DNA of 64,000 nucleotides. Source: Hibiscus mutabilis (Eukaryota; Streptophyta; Magnoliopsida; Malvales; Malvaceae). The translations under genes were made by a program, and so were the position numbers. Position 1 is the stretch's first letter, and each line of letters opens with the position of its first letter. Below are positions 34,010-46,600 of the stretch, piece by piece. Under the pieces are notes generated by a model that ran no database searches, was not told the DNA's origin, and saw nothing but the letters and a program-made list of their open reading frames with translations. The stretch is from the NCBI GenBank assembly GCA_019671005.1, contig CM033723.1, positions 17,561,254 to 17,625,253 of the forward strand. The letters run 5' to 3'.

Positions 34010-35156
34010 ATGCCAGCCAGACCACACTCTGTCCACGCACTGGCCCAGTCTGATGCCACCATTGTTCAAGAATTCTATGTCCATCTTGTGACCAAAGATT
34101 CGCCCTTCTTGATGATTAAAGGTACGTGTGTGTGTTTTGATGAAGTATATATTAACACTATGTTTAATTTAGATGGTGCAAGGGATGAATATTTTGAGTA
34201 TGCCAATTTGATGAATGCTGCTAAGAGAAAGAAGTTACTAGCAGATTCGTGTGAGCCTGGCACAACATGGACAATGTTATCGAAGGGCCATCAAACGGTG
34301 AAACGATTGGCATTGAAACATCAACCGAGAGGATGGAATTAATTTTTAAAAGGCCAATATGATGCCTACAACCCACAATGAGACCATCTCAGAAGAAAGG
34401 CTGGTTTTATTGCACTCCATCATGATGGGGCACAAATTAACGTTGGCAAGCTCATCATCGATAAAACTTATAAATGTGCAGCAAGAGGTAATGGCAGTTT
34501 GTTCTTTCCTTTGTTAATTTCTAACTTTTGCATGCTCCATGGTGTGCCAAAGCTTGATACAGATAAAGGTCAAATGATCAAGGGAACAACAATCACAACA
34601 GCTATTTGGAGAAACCTCATCGTTGCCTAGCCAAAAGACAAAGGCAAGGGGAAGGCAAAAGTGTCCATGCCAAAGCCAAAGGTGTCAAAGGTAGTGCCAG
34701 CCAGTTTACTGGCAGTGCTGTCTCAAATTTACCATCGCCAGAAGATCATTCTCTGAAAGTTGGAGACAACCGAGGAACTCAATGATAAGATGAGGCACGA
34801 CACAAAGGAGAGGGATGCTATCATTAGAGAGGTTCTTAAAAAATACCCCTTGACTTGTGCCAGCATTTCCAGATTTCCCTGCCAAGCCCTCTGCCAGCGA
34901 TGATGTCATGCCAGCCAGTCCAGTTTATACCCCATCCGATGCCATAGTCCCATTATCTCAAGTTCAAGTCAATTCTGCCAGTTTTGATTCCTCATCTGAA
35001 TCAAAGAAAACCAAAGCCAAGTCACCAGTGATACATGCTATATATACACCATCTGATGCCATCGATGCACCTGTCGCATCAGAACCTGCCAAGAAAGTAA
35101 AGGAAGTTGGAGTATCCACTGCCACTTCAAAACTAAACATGACTGGAAGGAAATAA
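34010..35156 (+). pseudogene. Plant transposon-type domain, copy B, with low-complexity tail
   Basis: The first frame (34010-34342) reads TIVQEFYVHL, LMIKGTCVCFDEVYINTMFN and EPGTTWTMLSKGHQTVKRLA. After a stop it continues INVGKLIIDKTYKCAARGNG, SLFFPLLISNFCMLHGVPKL, GTTITTAIWR and VLSQIYHRQKIIL. Copy A has the same phrases in the same order. The tail (34857-35156) is rich in S, P, K and A with two TPSDAI repeats. The domain's biochemical role is not known to me; in related elements it sits where an env-like or accessory frame would be. Confidence 0.62.
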
Positions 35157-36295
35157 ATGGCCCCTGATCGTGGGACATTTGTGAAAAGAAAGACCTATGC
35201 CACATGAAAAGAAGTTTACGAAGGGGAGTCCTCTTCCTAAACTCCTTTACATTTCGTTACATTGCATTTACATGATCATGCATTTTATTTTTCTTTTTTT
35301 CGGATATATGTGTTGTTTCATGCATTGAGGACAATGCACATCTTGGGTTTGGGGGTGTGCATTTCTTCACATTTATGTCATGCATTTCATGTTTAATTTT
35401 TGTTGCCATGCCATCTAGGTCATTTAAAATAGATGCATACCGAACCACTAAAAAAAGAAAAGAGTTTTTTTTGCCTCGATTTAATTTTAAAGAATGTTAA
35501 CACTTGTTAGGGAAGTTTAATTTGATCTAGGTGTCTATCCAATGAAGAAATTTTAATCTTTAGTTGCAATGCTATGCCAGCAGAATAGTTATGCTAGGTT
35601 TGCTTGGTAATTGATCTCTAGTTTAGGGAATTGAACTTACACTTAACACGTAGTATGTATCTAGTTCCTTAGCAAACTTAGACCCTCTGAAACTATGCTC
35701 AGATTTAAAAAAAATGATGTCAGGGTAAAAGAAGTAAATAAAGCAGCAATGTTCTGCCAAGGCAAGAAAAAATAGAACTCTCCTCTACCTTAGGGATAAT
35801 AAGCTACTTGGGGCTTCGTGGTTTGCTCCCTCTTAGTTTTCAAGTCCAAAACTTTAGGGTATGAGTTGAAGAGAAAGCCTAGTGTTGTCTAAATTAAGGT
35901 GAGGATTCGTGGTATGCTCCCTCTTATCTCTCACGCTAAATAGTGTCACGAAGTAAGCTTAAATTAATGGCAACAGAAACCCTTGGCAAAGAAAAAAATG
36001 ATAAAAATAAGAATTTGAGTTTAGGTAGTAAAATTGACTAAGGGAGTGAAAGGATACTTGATGCATATTGCCTACACATCATGCACTCTTCATGAACTTA
36101 GACTAGAGTTATATTGCTGCACTTGAATTACTACCTGCTTGGCATTGTTGCACTGAGATACCTGAGGAAAGAAATAGAGCCAAATTTTATCTGCCAGTAC
36201 TTGTTGGCATTCTAACCAAAATTTTGTCGAGGTAACATTTTTATAGTTTTTGTTTTTATTTGTTTGCATTACTTGAGGACAAGCAATGAGTTAGG
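35157..36295 (+). other. Non-coding 3' region of the Athila-like element
   Basis: No frame of note. It contains a polypurine-like block at 35326-35359 and, further on, phrases such as GCTCCCTCTTA that repeat at about 35826 and 35918. It leads to the true polypurine tract. Confidence 0.6.
35326..35359 (+). other. Second polypurine-like block
   Basis: TTGAGGACAATGC followed by GGGTTTGGGGGTGTG closely repeats the end of the internal region (TTGAGGACAAGCAATGAG then AGGTTTGGGGGTGTG at 36273-36306), nearly 950 bases before the 3' LTR. Confidence 0.7.
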
Positions 36296-36305
36296 TTTGG
36301 GGGTG
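36294..36305 (+). other. Polypurine tract of the Athila-like element
   Basis: The G-rich run GGTTTGGGGGTG directly before the 3' LTR start TGTTAC is the usual Athila/Tat form of this primer. Confidence 0.75.
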
Positions 36306-37949
36306 TGTTACCTTTCCAAAAGTACTGTTTTTAATGTCAATCTTACAATGCTTTTGCTTGTTTTAGGTACATTTAGTTGCATAAGGTTGTTAAAATCATG
36401 CATTTGCATAAGGAGTTTAGAATTCTGTCTATGCCAGTGTGAATGGTTGTTTTGTTGGCAATTTTGCAGGTTTGACATAGTATTTGGCCCAGAAATGAGA
36501 CACATGAAAGAATGCCAGAAAGAATGCCGAGTTGTTGTTGGCAGCGAAGGACCAGAAGAGAAATGCCAAGCTTCATTGGCAATAGGATGCCAGAAGAGTT
36601 ATGCCAAGAACCCTTGGCAATGCCAGCCCGAAAAAATAAGACCAGATCAGGCTGCAAAAAAATAACATTTGATCAAACTCCAAAAAAATAGGAAGGCGAA
36701 AAAATAGGATGCCAAGTCTGTCTGGCATAGATGGATTGAATGATGCCAAGCTCGACTACCAAAGGATCGATGGCATATGACGTCAGCCCTAGTGAAAACC
36801 TGATCAGCTTATCACCTTATCAGCTTATCACTTCAAATATGGATAAGATGTTCACATCCCTTACCCTTTGGCACATTCAAATTTCAAACGTAAAGGCTTA
36901 TCCTAGAGCTTCCTTGTGCACGCCTATTTAAGCACCAACCAAGCTAGCATTTGATGAGTGGTTTTTGGAACACGAATTTAGAGGGTGTGATCGAAAGAGG
37001 AAGGCAGCGTGGTTCGACCAGCTAGACCGAGGGCTTGGAGCCATTGAAGGGCTGCATCGAGAGACACCCTTCTTGCCCATTCCCTTTGTTTAGTTATTTT
37101 TATTTTTAATGATGATGTATTTTGAAAATGTTTATGGTTTTTCGGTTAAATCCCTCACCATGAACTAATTCAATAGTTAGTGGGGGATGTTTGCGTTGAA
37201 ACGCTGTTTTCATGTTTAGTTTTTTAATAATAAATCTGCCTTGGAAATGTTTTATCTATTCAGCATACTTTAATGTTTTCTAAATACTATGCCAAGCGAG
37301 AGCTGGCACTATTGGCCTATTACACCTCAATATCTTAACAGACTTGGGGTGGCAACGAGTAAGTTGTTGAATACGAAGGAGATAAGCTTCAAGAGAATTC
37401 GTTCAAGTAGATAAACTTATTTCGGGAGTGAAATCTACCCCTTAGGTGTATAGATTGGATCTTAATCAAATTGGTTTATTTAAAAGCATGCACTATAGAG
37501 ATATAGGGGTTTTTACATGATCAATTTAGGGCAATGACCATCGAGAGAGGCTTTGCTAATTTTGAATCTGCTCGGCAAATAATGCCAAGACAGGTTGTTA
37601 TTAAAGGCTGGCACGGCATGAATAGCGTGAAAACCAGGCATTCCCTGCCAACGTTCATCATTCATTAAAGCACATTCCTTGCCAACGTCTTTACTTTACT
37701 TTTATTTCTTTTCTTTTCAAATATTTCCAAAACCAACTTCAAAACAAATTAACTTTTTCTTAAAGTCAAGTAACAATCAAAGCAATTGAATTCCAAGCCA
37801 ATCTCTGTGGGATCGATACTCGGCTTACTAGCTGTATTACTTGCAGACCGTGTATACTTGCACGCAAAAGACTCATCTTGGCACTATTTTATATTTTTCC
37901 AACACATATCTTTTGCCCCTTTTGCCAGTATTCACTTAGAGAGTCTACA
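36306..37949 (+). repeat. 3' LTR of the Athila-like element
   Basis: Starts TGTTACCTTTCC and ends GAGAGTCTACA. The stretch 36480-36790 holds about 13 TGCCA/TGGCA words, where fewer than one would be expected by chance. Confidence 0.92.
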
Positions 37950-40286
37950 CAACAGGAAAGTGAAAATCATGCTTATCCTCTGAACTTGAGTAAACCAAGA
38001 TATAGTCTATAAATACCATAACAAAATGATCTAGGTAGGGCTAAAAGATACGGTTAATCAAATCCATGAAAGCTGAGGTGCATTGGTAAGCCCAAATCGT
38101 ATAACCAAGAACTTATATTGGCCATACCGCGTCCAAAAGATAGTCTTTTGAACATCTTCATCCTTGACTTTCAACTGATAATATCCTAACCTCAAGTCAA
38201 TCTTTAAAAACACACGGGCACCTCTCAACTGATCGAACAAGTCATCTATTCTAGGTAGAGGATAACAGTTTTTTACCATCACCTTATTGAGCTGACGATA
38301 ATCAATGCACATCCTCATCGATCCATCATTTTTTGACAAACAAGACTGAAACATCCCAAGGTGAGATGCTTGGTTGAATGAATCCTCTTTCTAACAACTC
38401 TTGAATCTAATTCTTTAACTCTTTCAATTCTGTTGGTGCCACGTGATATAGTACAATAGACACTGGTGTCGTACTTGGCATCACCTCTATTTGAAACTCT
38501 TACTTGCGGGGGGTAAACCTAGAAATTCTTCCAAAAATACATCGGTGAACTCACACACAGTCTGAAGACTCTCAAGCATCGGATCCTCAACTCTCGTGTT
38601 AACCACATGAGCCAAAAAGACTTCACAACCTTATTGGATCATCTTTTGTACTGCCAAGGCCAACACTACATTGGAAAGGCAAGGATTCTTCTCACCTCTT
38701 ACTATCAATCTAGCCTCATCTAAAACATGAAGCTTCAGGTATTTCACCCTACATCTCTAACTCGTATAACGCTCAAACAACCAATCTATCACCAAGATAA
38801 CATCAAACTCTTAGAACGGCAATACTATAAGATCAACCAAAAATATCGAATCTTGCACTTCAAACAGATACCTCCTATACACATTATCCACCAACGCATT
38901 ATAACCCAAGAGACTACTCACACAAACCCCAAGGTTTTTAGCGAGAATGCCCTACTGATGGGAAATCCCACTACAAATGTATAAATGGATAGACTCTGAG
39001 TCTATTAAAGTAATAATAGGAACTGAGAATAAGGTAAAGGTACTTGAGATGACATCGGTAACCTCACACTCTTTCTAAGCCTTGATAGCATACTGTCTTA
39101 TTGGTGCTCTTGCAGTAGACTAGAACGTGCCTCCAGTCTAATTTCCAAACATATAACTCGCTCTTCTTCTAGCAAAACCTCAGCCCCTATGAGCTATGTA
39201 GGGAGCTCTTTGAGTTTGAACTAAGGCGGTATCAGCAGCAGCAGGGCAATCTCTCACAAAGTGGTCTGACGACCCACATCTATAGTACAACTTGACTAAC
39301 CCAAAGCACTCTCCATAATACTTTTGCCATACTAATCACACAGAGGTGCATCAAAACTTTTTATCGAACCTTTATAATTTATCATAGAAGATGAATATCG
39401 TTTATTATGGTTAGTGGACTCTGATCTATGATCTGAATTTACATTCTGATTCGATGCTCCCCTATTCTGATTCTAATGACCCATATTTCTATGAGAATAT
39501 GACTGTGTTTGGTTAGAGTGGGTATGGTTCCCTTCACTCACGCCTCCTTGCCCACCAGCCTGGCTATAGGTCATGCCTTGAACTTGCTCAAGAGACTTGG
39601 CACTAGTGGTCAAATCTGAAAATACCTTTGGTGGGTCAGCATTCAAATACATTTGAATTTCGTTTCTCAATCCCTTTCAAAACCTTTCGCACCTTATTTT
39701 TTCTATAGCAACTAATTTCGGGGGCATACTTGCTTAACTGTAGAAACTCTTGTTCATATTCAAAGACTGGTCTGTTCTTTTAGACCAGGTGAGTGAACGA
39801 TATGTTAAGCTATCAATGTAGGCTTCACCCACATATTTCCTCTTGAACTCATCCAAGAAATCATCCTATGTTGGTCAATTAGGGTACCACCCTAACTCTA
39901 CGATTTCTCACCATTCTCAAGTATTATTTTTAACAGAGAAAGGATATATGCTAGTTTGCCCTCAGGTTCCAAATGCATCTGTTGTATAATTCAACGGGTG
40001 TCTTTCAACCACTAATTTGTCTTAAGCGGATTATCTTAACATGATCCAAAAAAAATTTTGCACCATGATGGTAAACCCTCTTAATTGGGGCCTCTCGAAG
40101 AGTAGCCGAAGGCCTAGGAATGACCCTCATAATTCAAAGAATGACCAGGTGTAGATGGGAAAAGTAGTTGGCCCCTTAACCTCTCTCATCCTCTAACATC
40201 TCCTCGTTATCAAGAACATAATCTTCGTAATAACTCCCTTCAAGGGAGCCCTAACTCTCATCTTGATTACGCACCCTCTTAGGCAT
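37950..40286 (-). pseudogene. Chromovirus 1 gag, protease and RT remnants
   Basis: Minus-strand reading from ATG at 40286 (MPKRVRNQDES then a stop) gives decayed Gag, including KVFSDLTTSAKSLEQVQGM (39473-39670), a lost protease region, and reverse transcriptase from 38354 down: RMCIDYRQLNKVMVKNCYPL, RIDDLFDQLRGARVFLKIDL, GYYQLKVKDEDVQKT, RYGQYKFLVIRFGLTNAP, then VFIDYILVYSSSED, where the usual YIDD/FIDD box has become FIDY. The RT continues at 29235 across the Athila-like insertion. Many stops show it is inactive. Confidence 0.85.
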
Positions 40287-40437
40287 GATAGATTATGCAT
40301 AGAGAAGGAAACAACGTTACTCCATCAAATTTCAGCTTAAACCAAGTACGACTTTGACTTATGGGCATGTATTCATTAGACACCTATTCACGACTCTACT
40401 AGTACCCTGGGGTTTCCTAGAACCGACTAAACCTAGA

Positions 40438-40448
40438 CTTTGATACCA
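40438..40448 (-). other. Primer-binding site of chromovirus 1
   Basis: Minus strand TGGTATCAAAG follows the 5' LTR end after a few bases, close to the initiator-tRNA-Met type TGGTATCAGAG used by plant chromoviruses. Confidence 0.75.
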
Positions 40449-40453
40449 CTAAA

Positions 40454-41570
40454 TATAACACCTTAAGCTCGGATGTCATATTTGGGCCTTGAGCCTAAAC
40501 CGTTACTTTAAAATTTTAACCTAGTTTAGCCCAAAAGAGTTTTATACCATAAAACTTTCAAGTTCAAAAGTTAAAACATCGTTAAATAGTTTAAAATATT
40601 AAATAAGGAGCTCTGAATAGTTAAAATAGTAAAACATTCGCATGCTAGGGTCCTACAAATACATAGCCCAATAAGACCTAAGTGTTGTACTCTGAACAAA
40701 CGATGTGTTGAAACCTACACTGATGGTGCCCATCCAATGTACGTGCCAACCTAGAAACCTACAAACAGAAATATTGATTCTGAACATTGACTAACTAAGC
40801 TCAGTGGATACACTACCACTCTACTATGCTTCATGCAAATCATAAATATAAGCATGTATCTAAAATGATGACATGTCATTAAGGTAAACAATGCATCCAA
40901 TCCACATCATATACAAACAAGCAATCCATTATACAAACCTGGAGTAAAGCCCGGAGACACACAGCGTTGGCACTCTTCACTCAGATTGTGGCCCAAAGAC
41001 ACATAGCGGGCCTCCACACCCCATACTCAAAATTACCTCTCGAGTATCTTTGAACGAGGCCTGGAGATGCAAAGCATCAAGATTCTTCCATTTAGGACTT
41101 ACCATTATATTACAACACATTACCTGGGGTATCCGGATCCTTCCAAACAAGTGCCCTCATGGCACGTAACCTCATCATACAAACATACACCCCTATGGTT
41201 GCTACTACATATAAGCATACATACCAATTACCAAGTTTCTTACACATTATGATCAATTAGGAGGTTGATTTCTCAGTTTCACAGTTTTACAACTTATTTC
41301 AGGCTATAAGGGTTCTATTGGAATGAACATTATAATTTTTTAGCCTTTTGGGCAAAAATTAGCATTTTTGGGCAGAATCCCAGTAGGTACTGATACTGGC
41401 CCTCGCGTACAGATATGACACCCTTAGGGTATCGGTACTTATTACGTACCGATATGAAATTGGCTCATTGGAATTTTCCAAGGCCTTAGCGTACCAATAC
41501 AGGTCGACCCATATCTATACGGATATGCATGACGTACCGGTACTAGTTAAACCCCGTATTCGTACCCTTC
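40454..41570 (-). mobile_element. Chromovirus 1, truncated 5' LTR
   Basis: Matches the 3' LTR from 18294 to about 19460, with TATAACACC at its start (TG to TA). Similarity is lost at about 41566-41571, where a 187-bp tandem array begins, so the outer half of the LTR is missing. A further, more decayed decamer array lies at 41385-41575. Confidence 0.78.
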
Positions 41571-41575
41571 ATTCT
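41385..41575. repeat. RTAYCGRTAY decamer array 4 (decayed)
   Basis: Decamers such as GTATCGGTAC, GTACCGATAT and GTACCGGTAC occur among variants changed at one or two positions. It corresponds in position to array 3 in the other LTR of the same element. Confidence 0.7.
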
Positions 41576-43609
41576 AAATTGAGGTAGTTTTGGATTGGGT
41601 GATCTCAGGTAAGAAATTATGTTGTTGCAGTTTAACTTACATTTCTTGTAACAAATTATGTATATCATGTAATAATTTATGTAGCTACTTAAATCCTCAT
41701 TATTTTTGTAAGAAAAAAAGGTTATCTTGTAGCCCTTTATGTGGATACACAAATGCTTACCATAAGTTGAGCTCATTTTGGATTGGGTGATTTCGGGTAA
41801 GAAATTGTGTAGTTACACTTTGCCTTACATTTATTGTAACAAATTATGTACTTTCAGTAATAATATATGTAGCTACTCAAATTCTCATTATTGTTGTAAG
41901 AAAATTTTTTATCTTGTAGCCCTTTGTATGGCTACACAAATGCTTTACCATAAGTTGAGCTAGTTTTAGATTGGGTGATCTCGGGTAAGAAATTGTGTAA
42001 TTACACTTTTCTTTGCATTTCTTGTAACAAATTATGTATATCTTATAATATTTTCTGTAGCTACGCAAATTCTCATTATTTTTGTAAGAAAAAAGGTTTG
42101 CTTGTAACCCTTTGTGTGACTACACAAATGCTTACCATAAGTTGAGCTAGTTTTAGATTGGGTGATCTCGGGTAATAAATTGTGTAGTTACACTTTTCCT
42201 TACATTTCTTGTAACAAATTATGTATATTCTGTAATAATTTATGTAGCTACTCAAATTCTCATTATTTTTGTAAGAAAAAAAGGTTATCTTGTAACCCCT
42301 TGTGTGGGTACACAAATGCTTACCATAAGTTGAACTCGTTATAGATTTGGTGATCTCAGGTAAGAAATTGTGTAGTTACACTTTTTCTTACATTTATTGT
42401 AATAAACTATGTACTTTCTGTAATAATTTATATAGCTACTCAAATTCTCATTATTATTGTAAGAAAAAAGGTTATATTTTAGCCCTTTGTGTGGCTACAC
42501 AAATGCTTACTATAGGTTGATGTAGTTTTGGATTGGGTGATCTCTAGTAAGAAATTGTGTAGTTACACATTTTCCTTACATTTCTTGTAACAAATTTTGT
42601 ATACCTTGTAATATTTTATGTAGCTATTTAAATTCTTATTATTTTTGTAAGAAAAAAGGTTATCATGTAGTCCTTTATGTGGCTACACAAATGCTTACCA
42701 TAAGTTGAGCTCGTTTTGGATTGGGTGATCACGGGTAAGAAATTGTGTAGTTACACTTTTCCTTAGATTTCATGTAACAAATTATGTATATCTTGTAATA
42801 TTTTATGTAGCTACTTAAATTCTCATTATTTTTGTAATAAAAAAGGTTATCTTGTAACCCTTTGTATAGCTACACAAATGCTTACTATAAGTTGAGCTCA
42901 TTTTGGATTGGGTGATCCCGGGTAAGAAATTGTGTAGTCACTCGTTTTCTTACATTTCATGTAACAAGTTATGTATATTCTGTAATAATTTATGTAGTTA
43001 CTCAATTTCTCATTATTTTGTAAGAAAAAAAGTTATCTTGTATCCCTTTGTGTGGCTACACAAATGTTTACCATAAGTTGAGCTAGTTTTGAATTTAGTG
43101 ATCTCAGGTAATAAATTTTGTAGTTACACTTTTCTTTACATTTCTTGTAACAAATTATGTATATCGTATAATAATCTATGTAGCTATGCAAATTTTTAGT
43201 ATTTTTGTAAGAAAAAAGGTTATCTTGTAATCCTTTGTGTGGCTACACAAATGCCTACTACAAGTTGAGCTAATTTTGGATTGGGTGATCTCGGGTAATA
43301 AATTGTGTAGTTACACTTTTTCTTACATTTCATGTACCAAATTATGTATATTCTGTAATAATTTATGTAGCTACTGAAATTTTCATTATTTTTGTAAGAA
43401 AAAAGGTTATTAGGTAACCCTTTGTGTGGTTACATAAATGCTTACCATGTTGAGCTCATTTTGGATTGGGTGATCTTGGGTAAAAATTTATGTTGTTACG
43501 TATTTTCTTACATTTTATGTAAGAAATCATGTATTTTCCTTAATACCTTATGTAACTACGTTGATAATTATGAGTTTTGTAAGTGTTAATGTTATCGGGA
43601 TAGTATTTA
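41571..43609. repeat. 187-bp satellite-like tandem array
   Basis: About 10.5 copies of a unit of 185-190 bp, each beginning near GTTTTGGATTGGGTGATCTC (units start near 41590, 41780, 41969, 42156, 42344, 42531, 42719, 42905, 43091, 43278 and 43463). Within each unit the words TGTAAC, GTTACA, GTAGCTAC and GTGTGGCTACAC recur, several in short palindromes. Copies differ by about a tenth. The last copy is diverged and cut by the LTR at 43610. Monomer length is in the range of plant satellites, but origin is unknown. Confidence 0.9.
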
Positions 43610-46600
43610 TGTAACCCCCTTGACCCGGCCTAGACGCCCAACCGAACCAAGGAGGCTACATTAGGTTTGTCGTAGCAAACCAAAGAGATACAACAAAACC
43701 CAATCCATTTTTTCCTTTTTATCTTATCTAGATGCCAATTATTAACCCTATATGTTCATGCGGACATTAGGTGCAACCTCAACTCCATCGGGCATCAGTT
43801 TGACATCCAATTGATAACATTTGCAATTTAGGGACCAAATTGCAATTACATAAAATTTTAGGAAAAAAGCTCATTTTTAAGTTACCAATTTTTATTTAGT
43901 CAGGTTCCAAACTTTCATCTCAAATTTCAGCTCAATCCGATCATCCTATCGCATACAATCGCATTGACAAGATTCAAGGACTAAATTGCAAAGAAAGCAA
44001 AACTGCCCAAAGTGACAATAACAGAAATAACGGGCATTCGTACCGATACAGGTAAACTCGTACCAATACGTATTGAAACATCCCGTTTCAGTATACCTCC
44101 ATGTCGTATCGATATGCCTAACTAAAATACCAAACTTTTGAAAACCTTGATGATCGTACCGGTACGGCTCTCCGGGCGTTTCAGTACACGGGTTTGGGAT
44201 GAAAAAGTTGATTTCCAGTAGCTGAGACCCATATCGAAACACTCCTTGTTGTACCGGTACGCTAAGACCAAAATGGCTTAGGCGTATCGAAACATCAACC
44301 CTCGTACTGATCCCTCAAGCCTAAAAATGCCTAGCCGTACCGATACGGTCCCCCGCGTATCGGTACGTCTGGACGTGTAATGTCACATTTTGTTGGTTTT
44401 TCATCCCAAAAGCATACTCTAACCACTCCAACATACTTAAAACACAATACCAACATGCCAAACATATCACAAGCCAACTAGCATCACAATTCTAACAACA
44501 CAACAAGGCTTCATGCATCAAAAGGGAATCTATAGGCATGTTTCCTAATTTTGCATCCAAGCACACACCAAAAGACAAACCAACACCAAAATCAATCTTT
44601 AAAGGCCATTTACAAACCCGAGAGCAACTAAAGAAACATGCTCAAATAGGGAGTTCCACAAAACATCTCCCAAAACACAACAAGTACCCCATTGTCCTTA
44701 TTCATTATAGTCTAGTCTTTAACATACTTTGGAAACAAGTCTTGCCAAGATCCCATTGTTTCTTGCTGCCTTCCGAGACTTTAATTCTCTGCATTGATGG
44801 ATAAAAAAAGCATAAGCACACAAGGCTTAGTGAGGAATGCTCAGAACAAAACACCATCAATGCATTTAAAACCATTTACTTTACACCATCCTTTAAAACA
44901 TCATGCCCTTTTTAAAACATGCACTTCACATCATTAAAACCAGCATATTAAACCATATGCTACATGTACCATTAATCAACAGCAAGTCACATTGCTAACC
45001 CTCTACTTAAGCCTTCCCATGCATTACTACCAAATGCAAAGCTCAAGGAGAAATATGTATAAATCACATTATACGACATAAAACATTTCAATGATACATT
45101 AACAATTATATTGGCTTACAAGTGATCATTAAACAAGTCCAATAACAAAAGAGTTCATCGGATACACAGATTCAACAAGTGTTAACCCAACACTTCAAGC
45201 CATCTCAACCAGAATAGCGATACAATCACAATCACGGTACATTAACAACCGGGTACACTTTCAACCTACGGGGATACCAACCCCTTAACGGGAGTTTTCG
45301 GTACCGTATAACCCCTCAACCGTTAGGGTACTTGGATGGAGTATTCGGTATGCCGTATAAACCCCTCAACATCCAAGGCGACTTATTTACAATGCACGCA
45401 ATCCTATGGCCAGCCAACTATATCCGATAACAATTTTAAAACCACATCACTTGCCAATATAATTAACTAAATAACATTTACCTCACTGTTTTTAACAAGC
45501 ATTAAACCATGCCATTTCCAAAGCAACAACCATGCTTTAAAACACAAGTATAACCCATACTTTACAAGGATCACTTACCATGTGCATCATTCAGCAAAAC
45601 ATGCTTAAAAGTAGTATATTGAATACTTTAAAACATGCTTAAACAATAGGTATATGAACATAAAACCAAGTGCATAAAATCATTCGAACAAGCACGACCG
45701 AGAGAGTAAAACCACTTTATACTTACTTCCGAGTCTAGGTAAGAGTTTCAAGCTCTACCTTAACTCCCAAAACTCTGTTCCCAAAACATCAAAACACTTT
45801 AAACCACATTTTCACTCACCGATACGCAAAACCTCGATTCGCCAACGCGAAATCAAGTATCCAAAACCTCCAATGCTTCTCCAACCACTTCCGGATCAAC
45901 CTCCCCTATTTTTACCACAAAATAATAGAGGATTAATGCATCATAATGCGTTCTAAACACAGCAACCACAATCCTTCTCGGATTTCCACAAAACTCTCAC
46001 AATTAACCCTCCATAACAACCGAAAACATAACCAAAACACTTCAATTCACAACCCAGCCAACATCTATCAATCTAACATCACTTTTAACATCAAAACACA
46101 CCTAAAAACATATCCAAAACAACCTACCACCTCCAGCAACCCTACAACCATAGAAACACCATAAAACCTCAAAACTAACAACCTAAACAAATAGAGATTC
46201 TTAAGTTTCAGGATTCCATTGATAAAAATCACTTATCAACATTATTAAACATTCAAAATATAAATCAAAGCATCCTTAATTACTGGAAATTAGATCCAAT
46301 TCATGAATTAACTCATTCTCCCCAAATAACTCAATTAAATAATAGAAAACCATCAAAATCAGATTAGAAACACAAAACAAGGATCAAATGCTTGGGAATT
46401 TCAGTAAAGAACCATGCAATAGAGGAGATCTCAGACTTTACCCCTATTGTGAAGCTTCTCCCTCAATTGATTTGTGAAAAGCTAAGAAAACACAAGATTA
46501 TTGTAAGATTTTGTGTAAACAATCTTTATAAAACAATTTGAAACAATAAAATCAAGTCAAAAACCACCTCACCTCTGGAAATTTGATGAAAACCTGAGTG

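Larger units (their letters stand above)
29236..37949 (+). mobile_element. Athila/Tat-like LTR element without pol, complete ends
   Basis: LTRs 29236-30840 and 36306-37949 flank 5.5 kb. The target duplication CAACA is perfect (29231-29235 and 37950-37954). The primer-binding site TGGCGCCGTTGCCGGGGA (30847-30864) is the Asp-tRNA type usual for Athila/Tat elements. The interior has a Gag-like zinc-knuckle region, a 432-codon frame, and two copies of a plant transposon-type domain, but no protease, reverse transcriptase or integrase. It is inserted in the RT of chromovirus 1, whose protein reads on across the duplication. The whole element is rich in TGCCA and TGGCA. Confidence 0.92.
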
